Positions 8,073 through 15,560 of a DNA stretch of 64,000 nt are shown in pieces. The stretch lies in the NCBI GenBank assembly GCA_031423635.1, contig JANPFX010000086.1, positions 5,040 through 69,039 on the forward strand. The letters run 5' to 3'. Made by a program: the position numbers and the translations under genes. Every line of letters begins with the position of its first letter. The first letter of the stretch is position 1. Below the pieces are notes generated by a model. It did not search any database. It saw only the letters and a list, made by a program, of their open reading frames with translations, and was not told the origin of the DNA. The DNA is from JANLQX01 sp031423635. Lineage in GTDB: Bacteria > Actinomycetota > Acidimicrobiia > Acidimicrobiales > JANYDT01.

Positions 8073-8514
8073 GTGCTCACGGCGGCGCTGCGGGACCGGC
8101 AAAGGAGACGGCGGCGCGTGGTCGCCGCCGTCTTGGCTGTCGCGTTGTCGTTGCGGTGAGTCTCGCCATGTCGGGCGTCGCGTCGGCGTTCGATCGGGAG
8201 GCAACGCGTGTGCTCGACGCGATCGGGGGCGAGTCGTTCCTGATCGGCTTCAAGCCATCTGCGCTTTCCGGCTGCCAGCAGCAGCGCGTGGCGATCGCCC
8301 GCGCGCTGGCGAACGATCGCCGCTCGTTCCGGCTGACGAGCCGACCGTGTCCCTCGACGGCACCCAGGTCGACGTCGTCCGATCACGTCTGTGTGACGTC
8401 GTCGGACGCGGCCGTACCGTGATCGTCGCCACCCACGACCATCGTCTTCTCGACCTCGCCGATCAGGTGATCGACCTCAGCGAGGCTGCTGTTGGCGCGC
8501 CCAGAGCCGGCTGA
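8073..8514 (+). pseudogene. Decayed ABC transporter: permease N-terminus joined to ATPase C-terminus
   Basis: Three successive reading frames give a coherent but broken product. Frame 1 (8073-8156) encodes a basic start and hydrophobic run (RVVAAVLAVALSL) ending at a TGA. Frame 2 (from about 8150) continues with SLAMSGVASAF and AIGGESFLI, typical of the start of a MacB/FtsX-like permease, then passes straight into the ABC signature SALSGCQQQRVAIARAL. After about 8320 a one-base shift leads to frame 3: PLVPADEPTVSLD (Walker B region), VIVATHDHRLLDLA (H-loop) and stop at 8512-8514. Walker A and most of the permease are absent. The simplest history is a permease-ATPase operon that lost its middle and then acquired two frameshifts. 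It separates coxM from the next gene and might mark the site where coxL was lost. Confidence 0.78.
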
Positions 8515-8536
8515 GGCGTATCAGAGGAGCGCCGAC

Positions 8537-9808
8537 TCAGAGGTGATCGGCGTCGGACACGCGCGCATGGTCGGCCGCTGCGGCCGCCGCCGCGGACGAG
8601 CCGATCTGCTGGCTGGCGCGTTGACCGATGGTGATGGCCATGGCGGCGACCGCCTGCGGGTCACGCTTGATCTGCTCGACGATCGCCGCCCCGGCACCGG
8701 CCATCAGCGTCGCCTGGTTCGCCCGAACGTGGTCGGCAGAAGCCCGCATCGAACGGAGCGCGCCGGTGACTTCCGGGATGACATAGCGGGCGAACAGGTC
8801 CCAGGAGCGGCGCGTTGCTTCCGCGTCGGCCCAGTCGTGGGCGAACCCGAGGACGGTGCCGAAGCCCCCGGTGAGCTCGTGGAGCTTCAGGATCGCTTCG
8901 ACCATCTCGTCAGGCGTCCCGATGATCGCAGCGCCGCTTTCGCTCCCGCCGTTCGCAGCCGTCATGTCGAGCAACTTCCACTTGTCGTCGACGTGGACGG
9001 AGTTCGGTCGGCCGAGCACCTTCACGTTGTAGTTGTTGTTCCAGTTCTGCAATCCGTCGACCGCCTCCGTGCGGGCCTTCTCCCGGCTGGTCGCGAGGTG
9101 CCAGGACATGAGCACCCGCCAATCCGCCCGGTCAACGGTCTGGCCGTGCTCGGCCGCCGAGTCCTCGGCGAATCCCCACTGGGTGGGTAACGACTGCAGT
9201 CCTTCGGAGGAGTTCGACGCAATCGAGAGCACTCCCATCCCGTATTTCCCCGCGAGCTTCATGCCCGACGGCGAAATCGAGGACGCCGCCGCCATCGGGA
9301 TCGACTCCTGGAGCGGGAGGATCTGCAGCGCCGCGTCGTGCATCTCGAACCAATCGGTGGCCATCGTGACCCTCTCGCCGCTTAGCAGCCGCACAATCGC
9401 ACCGAGCGACTCATCCTGCATGTCGCGCTGGCGGCGCGGCTCCACTCCGAGCATCGCCGCGTCGGACGGAAGGGCACCGGGGCCGGATCCGAAGATCAGG
9501 CGACCCCGGCTCTGATGATCGAGTTGGACGAGTCGTTGGGCAACCGTGAAGGGGTGGTGGTAGGGCAGCGAGATGACGCCCGTGCCCAGGCGAATGCGAT
9601 GGGTTCGCTCGGCCGCGGCTGCGAGGAACAGTTCGGGGCTGGCGATCATCTCCCAACCGGTCGAGTGATGCTCCCCGCACCAGAACTCGTCGAAGCCGAG
9701 TTGGTCGAGCATTTCGGCGAACGCCAGGTCACGGCGCAGCAGGAGCGTCGGCGACTCTCCGAGCGGATGATGCGGCGCGAGGAACGCGCCGAAACGAAGG
9801 CGAGGCAT
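8537..9808 (-). CDS. LLM-class flavin-dependent oxidoreductase
   Basis: This luciferase-like monooxygenase-family enzyme uses reduced FMN or coenzyme F420. The 423 residues begin MPRLRFGAFLAPHHP and show the family landmarks FDEFWCGEHHSTGWEM (about residues 40-55), HRIRLGTGVISLPYHHPF and SRGRLIFGSGPGALP. A region at about 290-320 (SGAAIIGTPDEMVEAI) completes the barrel, and the last 80 residues are an Ala-rich helical tail. It resembles limonene monooxygenase-type LLM proteins, but the substrate is unknown. Start support: on the minus strand TACCGT (9816-9821) lies 7 nt before the ATG. It is divergent from the DUF3445 gene, with 88 bp between starts. Confidence 0.88.
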   Translation of the reverse strand: MPRLRFGAFLAPHHPLGESPTLLLRRDLAFAEMLDQLGFDEFWCGEHHSTGWEMIASPELFLAAAAERTHRIRLGTGVISLPYHHPFTVAQRLVQLDHQSRGRLIFGSGPGALPSDAAMLGVEPRRQRDMQDESLGAIVRLLSGERVTMATDWFEMHDAALQILPLQESIPMAAASSISPSGMKLAGKYGMGVLSIASNSSEGLQSLPTQWGFAEDSAAEHGQTVDRADWRVLMSWHLATSREKARTEAVDGLQNWNNNYNVKVLGRPNSVHVDDKWKLLDMTAANGGSESGAAIIGTPDEMVEAILKLHELTGGFGTVLGFAHDWADAEATRRSWDLFARYVIPEVTGALRSMRASADHVRANQATLMAGAGAAIVEQIKRDPQAVAAMAITIGQRASQQIGSSAAAAAAADHARVSDADHL

Positions 9809-9815
9809 TTCGTCA

Positions 9816-9821
9816 ACGGTA
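9816..9821 (-). promoter_or_regulatory. -10 element of the LLM oxidoreductase gene (leaderless)
   Basis: TACCGT on the minus strand is 7 nt from the ATG at 9808, so transcription would begin at or beside the start codon. No ribosome-binding site is seen. Confidence 0.55.
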
Positions 9822-9883
9822 TCGGTGCGCCGAGTTCTCTACGTATCGCGCCCGATCCGACAGGACCGGCGTCCACGGTTCGC

Positions 9884-9889
9884 TACGGT
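9884..9889 (+). promoter_or_regulatory. -10 element of the DUF3445 gene (leaderless)
   Basis: TACGGT lies 7 nt before the GTG at 9897. It selects this GTG over an open-frame extension 24 codons upstream. Confidence 0.55.
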
Positions 9890-9896
9890 TCGCTTC

Positions 9897-10808
9897 GTGC
9901 TTCCGTACGACCCGTTCAGCTCGGTGCGCGCGGACCGCTGGTCGATCGGCCTGCGTCCGGTCGGACTTGACGAATGGCTTGTGCGTGACGGCGACCTGGA
10001 GGCCCAACTGGCCGAGAAGCAGCGTCTTCTCGCTGTCGCCCACGAGGCATGCGTGGCTTCGATCGGCGGCGCCGCCGTCGAGGAGGCGTGCACCGAGGCG
10101 GCCGAGTTGATCGCGGCCGCAATCGGCGAACCACGCTTGCCTCTCGGTGACGGAATCGCGGCCCTCGAGGAGGTGGCCCGGTTGGTCGCAGAGGATCTCG
10201 TGATCATGTTGCCGCCAGCGGCGGACACCGATGGCGGGTATGTGCTCGGCGCCGCCTTGGTCTGTTTTCCGACCCGCTGGCTTCTGGCGGACAAGATCGG
10301 GCGATCGATGCGGACGGTCCATGGGCCGGTCCCGGGCTACGAGTCGCAGATCGGCCGGTCGACGAACCGGGTCTTCGATGCCCTTGACAGCCGTGTGGTC
10401 ACTCGGTCGAACTGGTCGCTGCTCGACGCAGGCGAGCTCCATCAGCCAAGGGCATGTCATGTTCTGGTCGATGACCCGGCCCGGGGCGCGGCGAACGTGT
10501 CCGAGCGGGTGTGGGTCCGAACCGAACGCCAGACGCTGCGTCGACTGACCCGAACGGGCGCCGTGCTCTTCACGATCCGGGTCTTCCAGTGCCGCCTCGA
10601 TGAGCTCCAAGCCTCGCTCCATCCGTCTTTGCTCGACGCCCTCGAACGGGTCCACAACGACATGCGTACCTATAAAGGATTGGACGCGCTCGACGGCGCG
10701 GTGACTGGTTGGCTCCGGGACCGCCTCAATGACCAAGCAGTGTCAAGCGGTGTCGATGCGAGAGAGCAAGCGACGACCGAGCGCAAGGCCCAGGGCGCAG
10801 GCGACTGA
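9897..10808 (+). CDS. Haem-dependent oxidative N-demethylase-like protein (DUF3445 family)
   Basis: DUF3445 proteins are related to the alpha subunit of dimethylamine monooxygenase-type haem enzymes that remove N-methyl groups oxidatively. The 303 residues begin LPYDPFSSVRADRWSIGLRP, the usual family start, and contain the conserved core ADKIGRSMRTVHGPVPGYE (about 135-155), GRSTNRVFDAL, VVTRSNWSL and SERVWVRTERQTLRRL. The partner reductase or other dimethylamine monooxygenase subunits are not adjacent, so the reaction is not assigned. The start follows the leaderless -10. The 3' end overlaps the convergent ABC permease gene by 66 bp, an unusually long antisense coding overlap. Confidence 0.82.
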   Translation: MLPYDPFSSVRADRWSIGLRPVGLDEWLVRDGDLEAQLAEKQRLLAVAHEACVASIGGAAVEEACTEAAELIAAAIGEPRLPLGDGIAALEEVARLVAEDLVIMLPPAADTDGGYVLGAALVCFPTRWLLADKIGRSMRTVHGPVPGYESQIGRSTNRVFDALDSRVVTRSNWSLLDAGELHQPRACHVLVDDPARGAANVSERVWVRTERQTLRRLTRTGAVLFTIRVFQCRLDELQASLHPSLLDALERVHNDMRTYKGLDALDGAVTGWLRDRLNDQAVSSGVDAREQATTERKAQGAGD

Positions 10809-11471
10809 AGCTCCGATTACGGCTCCGAGCGACGAGGTGGCGAACTTGATCCTCACGTCGGCATCCCCCGAGAACACGCGGAGCAGCGACGACGTATACG
10901 TCCGGACGGCGATTCGTGACAGGCCGGTGCCCGCCTGTCCGATCGAGCCCTCCCACAACAGGATGTAGCCGAGGCCCCAGGCCAGCGAGCGCGTGGTTCG
11001 CAGACCGAGTGCGACGAAGAGCGCCGAGTAGGCGAGCACCCCGAGCGCAGAGCTCGAGGCGGTGCCGACGACGAACGCCGATCCGACCCTCGTGAGGGCG
11101 CTGGCGAGGACGAGGGGGAGGGTGGCGAAGACGAAACCGGTGAGCGACGCGGTGATCCACGAGCTGAGCACCAGGCTCCACCGCGAGATCGGCCGGAGCC
11201 ACAGGTGGACAAGCGTGCCATCCTCGTTCGGATCGCCGAGCGCGGCCGATCCGAACACCAGACTGACGATCGGCACAAGCCCGGCGAGCCCGACGCTCCG
11301 GATGAGTTGGAACGCTGCGGTCGGTGGATCGTCGGCGCCGGCAGTGATCACCGCGAGAAGCACGACGACAGCGCCGAGCACGCCGAGCGACCACACCCGT
11401 CCACGGGTGAGCAGCAACCGCCGCTGCATGCGTACCAGCGTGGCAATCTCGCCGAACATCGCTGTCACCAT
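10743..11471 (-). CDS. ABC transporter permease (ABC-2 type)
   Basis: The 242-residue membrane protein has about six hydrophobic segments, beginning VWSLGVLGAVVVLLAVITAG and ending in LGAVIGASVACALGLALG. Its family resembles ABC-2 export permeases (DPNEDGTLVHLWLRPISRW is the typical cytoplasmic loop after TM2). It is the last of four minus-strand genes ordered ATPase, permease, ATPase, permease. Its ATG at 11471 overlaps the preceding ATPase stop (ATGGTGA), so translation is coupled; a second Met four codons later is possible. The substrate is unknown. The 3' end overlaps the convergent DUF3445 gene. Confidence 0.82.
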   Translation of the reverse strand: MVTAMFGEIATLVRMQRRLLLTRGRVWSLGVLGAVVVLLAVITAGADDPPTAAFQLIRSVGLAGLVPIVSLVFGSAALGDPNEDGTLVHLWLRPISRWSLVLSSWITASLTGFVFATLPLVLASALTRVGSAFVVGTASSSALGVLAYSALFVALGLRTTRSLAWGLGYILLWEGSIGQAGTGLSRIAVRTYTSSLLRVFSGDADVRIKFATSSLGAVIGASVACALGLALGRRLLSRIDTA

Positions 11472-12415
11472 CTGCGGCTGACGAGGTAGCGGAACACCGA
11501 TTCGAGGTCTTCGTCGAGGGGCTCGATAGCCTCGACCCGCGCGTTCACCGATTGGGCGACGGCGAGCACGGCACGTCGGAACGCCGTCACGTCGGTCACG
11601 TCGACGACAAGTCCACTCTCGTCGACCCTCGCGCCGACCACAGCGCCGGTGGTGAGAAGAGCCCCGGCCAGGGCCCTGGCCGGCGTGGCGAGGATCCGTA
11701 CCTGGTGTGGACGGTCGTCCATCAGCGCACGAATGGTGTGGAAGTCGCCCTCGGCGGCGAGGCGGCCCTCGGCGATCACGATCACCCGCGAGCCGAATCG
11801 TTCGACTTCCTCGAGAATGTGGCTGGTGATCACGACGGTCCGGCCTTTTGCTCCGAGCCCCGAGAACAATTCGATCATACGAAGACGCTGTCGTGGGTCG
11901 AGTCCGTTGAGCGGTTCGTCCAACACGACCAGCTGCGGGTTGTGGACGATTGCCGAGGCGATCTTCACCCGTTGACGCATGCCCTTGGAGTACATCCGCA
12001 GTGGGCGCGTGTCGTTCGGGTCGAGTTCGACCTCGGCCAGCACGCCGGCCGCCGATGTGTCCGCGGCCTCCAGCCCGCTGAGCGAGGCCATGGTCCGCAC
12101 GAAGTCGCGGGCGGTAATGGGTTCGAAAACGCTGTCCTGCTGAGGAACGAGTCCGATGTGCCGGTACAGCTCCGGTTCGCCGCGGGGAGGGTGTCCGAGA
12201 ACGGTGATCGAGCCCTTGGACGGTGTCGTAAGTCCACAGAGCAACCTCATGACTGTCGATTTCCCGGCGCCGTTGGGACCGAGCAGGGCGGTGACGCCGG
12301 GCCATACCGAGAAGCTGACATCGGACACGGCCACGACGGCGCCGAACCACTTGGACACGTTGTCGAACGTGATGGTCGGGGCGGCCGCCGCAGCGTCGGG
12401 CTCGATGGCGCTCAA
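11465..12415 (-). CDS. ABC transporter ATP-binding protein (third gene of exporter operon)
   Basis: The 316-residue ATPase energises the adjacent permeases. Walker A is GPNGAGKST (about residues 47-55), the Q-loop VPQQDS, the signature YSKGMRQRVKIA (a KG-type variant of LSGGQ), Walker B LVVLDEPLNGLDP and H-loop VVITSHILEEVE. A regulatory-type C-terminal domain of about 95 residues follows. The chosen start is an unusual TTG at 12415: it overlaps the upstream permease stop as TTGA, and a perfect GGAGGTGA lies just upstream on the minus strand. The next in-frame ATG/GTG choices are either inside the Walker fold or far upstream in the permease gene. The start is inference, the function secure. 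Confidence 0.87.
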   Translation of the reverse strand: MSAIEPDAAAAAPTITFDNVSKWFGAVVAVSDVSFSVWPGVTALLGPNGAGKSTVMRLLCGLTTPSKGSITVLGHPPRGEPELYRHIGLVPQQDSVFEPITARDFVRTMASLSGLEAADTSAAGVLAEVELDPNDTRPLRMYSKGMRQRVKIASAIVHNPQLVVLDEPLNGLDPRQRLRMIELFSGLGAKGRTVVITSHILEEVERFGSRVIVIAEGRLAAEGDFHTIRALMDDRPHQVRILATPARALAGALLTTGAVVGARVDESGLVVDVTDVTAFRRAVLAVAQSVNARVEAIEPLDEDLESVFRYLVSRRW

Positions 12416-13284
12416 CGCGTCACCTCCAGGCTGCGATAGCGCCAGAGCACGATGCCCCCGAACAGGGCCGCCCATCCGAGGAGCACGAGGCCGAGGAGCG
12501 CCGTCGGGATGGACGGGTGATCGCCGACATTGCCGAACACCCGCCGGACGAACTCGAACGGCACGGTGAAGACGTTCAACAGAATCGCGTTGTGGTTGTC
12601 GGTCGAGTGGTACAACGCCGAGGAAACGGCGCCACCGACGACGAAGACGAGCACTATGGCTGATGACGCGAAGCCCTTTCGATCGGTGAGGGACGAGGCG
12701 GCGAGCGCGAGAAGGGCGAAGAAGGTGGCGAGCATGAGGCCGCATGCGATGATCCTCGCGATCGTGACGCCGAGTTCGCCTGATGACGGGCCCTGGCCCT
12801 GCAGCGATCGACCGACGACCATGAGCAGCGGCGGGAACAGCGTGACGAAGCACAGCGCGCCTGCGACCGCGATGAACTTGGCGGCGAGGTACGTGGTCCG
12901 TGTGAGCGGGGAGGACAGGTAGACCCCCATGACGCGGAAGCGGCGATCCGGGCAGAGTGCTTCGGGCGCGGCGAACGCGATGAACAGCAGGATGGCCGAA
13001 ATGACGAACCCGTAGTACTCCCAGACCTGCGGAATGCTGGCTGCCGAGATCTGCTTCGGCACGATCACGCCGATGCCGATGAACACGACTGCCGGGAGGT
13101 AGGCGATGCCGACGACGATGAACGGTAGGGCCTTGGCTCGGGCCCCGCGGCGAAGTCCGAGTATCCGACCGAAGGTGTAGCGCACCGTGGTTCGGATCGC
13201 ACCTGCTGGACCCGTTCGCTCGCCGTCGAAGTGGCGGTAGCCGCGATCGTGAATGCGGGTGTCGCCCGACGCACCTGTCGTCAT
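12412..13284 (-). CDS. ABC transporter permease (first permease of exporter operon)
   Basis: The 290-residue protein is a polytopic membrane protein with about six segments: a cytoplasmic start with RILGLRRGARAKALPF, then LPAVVFIGIGVIVP, FVISAILLFIAFAAPE, FIAVAGALCFVTLFPPLLMV, IARIIACGLMLATFFALLAL, IVLVFVVGGAVSSAL and LLGLVLLGWAALFGGIVLW. The motif CPDRRFRVMGVYLSSPLTR after the second segment is the typical ABC-2 coupling loop. Its ATG overlaps the upstream ATPase stop (ATGA) and its own stop overlaps the TTG of the next ATPase. No substrate can be inferred. Confidence 0.82.
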   Translation of the reverse strand: MTTGASGDTRIHDRGYRHFDGERTGPAGAIRTTVRYTFGRILGLRRGARAKALPFIVVGIAYLPAVVFIGIGVIVPKQISAASIPQVWEYYGFVISAILLFIAFAAPEALCPDRRFRVMGVYLSSPLTRTTYLAAKFIAVAGALCFVTLFPPLLMVVGRSLQGQGPSSGELGVTIARIIACGLMLATFFALLALAASSLTDRKGFASSAIVLVFVVGGAVSSALYHSTDNHNAILLNVFTVPFEFVRRVFGNVGDHPSIPTALLGLVLLGWAALFGGIVLWRYRSLEVTR

Positions 13285-14306
13285 CGGTCCGTTCCCTGCC
13301 GACCTGATGTGAGGTCGGCGCTCGCCTCGAGAAAGGCGTCAGCGAGTGTGCGTCGGGTTCGGGATAGGGAGCGAACGGGCGCGTCGACGCGCACGAGGGC
13401 GTCCCGCAACCGATCGAACGTCGTGTCATCGCGATAGCCGACTCGAACGACCGACCCCGAAGCCTCGACGACCTCGAGCCCGCTGGCGCTCAGTACATGG
13501 GCGACATCAGCGAGCCATGCGGCCGAGCCGTCCGGGCTGGCCAAGTCGACGGAGATCTCGTTTCCCTGCTCCTGGAGATCGGCCATGACCGCGTCGGTGG
13601 TGGCCCGGCCGTTCGCCAGTATCACGACGTTCTCGCAGGTGCGTTCGACCTCTTCGAGCAGGTGCGAGGAGACCACGACGTTGAGGCCGAGCACCGTTCC
13701 GCAGCGGCGGATGAGCGCAAGCATCTGTTCGCGCTGAACGGGATCAAGTCCGTTCGTCGGTTCGTCGAGAAGCACGAGCGACGGGTCGTGGACGATCGCC
13801 TGGGCGAGTTTGACGCGCTGCTTCTGCCCTGTCGACATCGTGCCGATGGGCCGGAATCGCTCCTCTCCGAGTCCTACCTCGAACAGCGCATCGCTGGCCC
13901 GTCCGATCGCCTCCCGGCTGGGAATGCCGTGGAGTTCGCCAACATGGCGCACGAAGTCATGGGCCCGGGAGTCGACGGGGAGCGCGTCATGCTCGGGCGA
14001 ATAGCCGATGCGGGCGCGGACCTCAGGGCCATTGCGGATCGGGTCGAGGCCGAACACCTGCAGCTGTCCTTCGTCTCCTTCGTGAAAGCCGAGGACCATG
14101 CCGAAGAACGTGGTCTTCCCCGCCCCATTGGCCCCGAGCAGACCGGTAACGCCGCTGCCGATGTGGAAGCTGGCGCGGTCGAGAACGGTGTTCGCCCCCC
14201 ACCGCTTGACCAGACCGCTGGCCACGATGACACCGGCCGGAGCGACGACGGTGACGTGTGGTGCCCGCTCACCCCGCGAAGGGTCGCCCGTCCCGTCGCC
14301 GCCCAT
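13281..14306 (-). CDS. ABC transporter ATP-binding protein (first gene of exporter operon)
   Basis: The 341-residue ATPase shows Walker A GANGAGKTT, Q-loop YSPEHD, signature MSTGQKQRVKLA (a TGQ variant), Walker B LVLLDEPTNGLDP and H-loop VVVSSHLLEEVE. The C-terminal region of about 110 residues probably contacts its permease. It heads the run 14306 to 10743, where all four genes overlap by a few bases, implying one transcript for a transporter built from two ATPase-permease pairs. The ATG at 14306 is chosen because TACGCT (14314-14319, minus strand) is 7 nt away and no ribosome site is visible; a longer frame adds 17 unconvincing codons. Confidence 0.89.
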   Translation of the reverse strand: MGGDGTGDPSRGERAPHVTVVAPAGVIVASGLVKRWGANTVLDRASFHIGSGVTGLLGANGAGKTTFFGMVLGFHEGDEGQLQVFGLDPIRNGPEVRARIGYSPEHDALPVDSRAHDFVRHVGELHGIPSREAIGRASDALFEVGLGEERFRPIGTMSTGQKQRVKLAQAIVHDPSLVLLDEPTNGLDPVQREQMLALIRRCGTVLGLNVVVSSHLLEEVERTCENVVILANGRATTDAVMADLQEQGNEISVDLASPDGSAAWLADVAHVLSASGLEVVEASGSVVRVGYRDDTTFDRLRDALVRVDAPVRSLSRTRRTLADAFLEASADLTSGRQGTDR

Positions 14307-14313
14307 GGCCGTC

Positions 14314-14319
14314 AGCGTA
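14314..14319 (-). promoter_or_regulatory. -10 element of the four-gene ABC operon (leaderless)
   Basis: TACGCT on the minus strand, 7 nt from the ATG at 14306. Confidence 0.55.
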
Positions 14320-14355
14320 GGGCCTGACGTTGGAGGCACCGGCCGGTGAACGCGC

Positions 14356-14361
14356 AAGACT
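14356..14361 (+). promoter_or_regulatory. -10-like element of the acyl-CoA dehydrogenase gene
   Basis: AAGACT is 6 nt before the ATG at 14368. The same AAGACT or GAGACT variant precedes the MoxR, DUF501 and dusB starts. Confidence 0.4.
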
Positions 14362-14367
14362 GCTCGG

Positions 14368-15504
14368 ATGGCCTCGCACCCCTTCTACAGCCCCGAGCAC
14401 CTCGAGTACCGGCGGGTCCTCGATCAGTTCGTCGCGAAGGAGGTCGCCCCGTTCGCCCATAAGTGGGACGACGCCGAGGAGTTTCCCCGCGAGCTCTACC
14501 TGAAGTTCGGCGAGCTGGGCATGCTCGGCGCCGGTTTCCCGGAGGAAGTCGGCGGCATCGGAACCGACGCGTTCCTCCGGGTGATCATCCAGCAGGCCCT
14601 TGCCATGGGCGGATCCGGCGGTGTGTCGGCGGGCCTGATCTCGTCGTACATCTCGATGCCCGTGGTCGCCCACTACGGCACCGAGGAGCAGAAGAAGATC
14701 CTGCCCGATGTGCTGGCGGGACGGAAGATCGCTGCGCTGGCCGTCACAGAGCCGAGCGGCGGATCCGACGTCGCCGGGTTGCAGACCACCGCACGCAGAG
14801 ACGGCGACCACTACATCGTGAACGGCTCGAAGACCTTCATCACGAGTGGGATGCGCGCTGATTGGATCACCACGGCGGTCCGCACGGGCGGCCCCGGGCG
14901 AGGTGGCATCTCGGTGCTTCTGGTCCCCGGTGACGCACCGGGCCTCACCCGGACCCCGCTCAAGAAGATGGGCTGGTGGTCGAGCGACACGGCAACCCTC
15001 TACTTCGACGATTGCCTCGTCCCCGTCGCCAACCTGATCGGTGCCGAGAACGACGGCTGGGCGGCGATCATGGGCAACTTCAACTATGAGCGCCTCGATC
15101 TGATCGCACAGTCGCTGGCATTCGCCCAGCTCTGCATCAACGAATCCATTACGTATGCCCAGGCACGGGAGACGTTCGGCAAGCCGCTCATCAGCAACCA
15201 GGTGATCCGCCACAAGATCGTCGACATGAGCAGGAAGGTGAACTCCTGCCAGGCCTGGATGGAGTCGCTCGCCTGGCAGCTCAACAACGGCGCAAGCCCG
15301 GCCGGCGAGATCGCGCAGTGCAAGGTGGAGGCCACCACCACGTTCGAGTACTGCGCCCGCGAGGCGGTGCAGATCTTCGGTGGGGCCGGGTACCTTCGAG
15401 GAGCGGTCGTGGAGCGTCTGTACCGGGAAGTCCGGGTGCAGGCCATCGGGGGTGGCAGCGAAGAGATCCTGAAGGACTTGGCGGCCAAGCAACTCGGGTT
15501 GTGA
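14368..15504 (+). CDS. Acyl-CoA dehydrogenase
   Basis: This FAD enzyme oxidises an acyl-CoA to the 2,3-enoyl-CoA and passes electrons to ETF. The 378 residues have the standard length and layout: helical N-domain, the beta-domain FAD motif LAVTEPSGGSDVAGLQT and NGSKTFITSGMRADW, and the C-terminal helical domain with ETFGKPLISNQVIRHKI. Where medium-chain enzymes have a Glu in IYEGT, this protein has AIGGGSEEI. The base is therefore probably the Glu of NYERLDL (about residue 237), as in isovaleryl-CoA and long-chain dehydrogenases. The exact substrate is unknown. It has its own promoter-like hexamer and stands alone between the ABC operon and the HEAT-repeat gene. Confidence 0.93.
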   Translation: MASHPFYSPEHLEYRRVLDQFVAKEVAPFAHKWDDAEEFPRELYLKFGELGMLGAGFPEEVGGIGTDAFLRVIIQQALAMGGSGGVSAGLISSYISMPVVAHYGTEEQKKILPDVLAGRKIAALAVTEPSGGSDVAGLQTTARRDGDHYIVNGSKTFITSGMRADWITTAVRTGGPGRGGISVLLVPGDAPGLTRTPLKKMGWWSSDTATLYFDDCLVPVANLIGAENDGWAAIMGNFNYERLDLIAQSLAFAQLCINESITYAQARETFGKPLISNQVIRHKIVDMSRKVNSCQAWMESLAWQLNNGASPAGEIAQCKVEATTTFEYCAREAVQIFGGAGYLRGAVVERLYREVRVQAIGGGSEEILKDLAAKQLGL

Positions 15505-15560
15505 GCGCCGTTTGCGAATAGGCCGGTGAATGGCGCAACAGTGGAGGAGGGGAGGGAACG

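Noticed and set aside
10743..13429. Very long minus-strand frames running through several ABC genes (for example 11465-13429)
   Set aside because: High-GC DNA leaves alternative frames open. The upstream parts lack family motifs and conflict with well-supported genes; true starts were set at 11471 and 12415.
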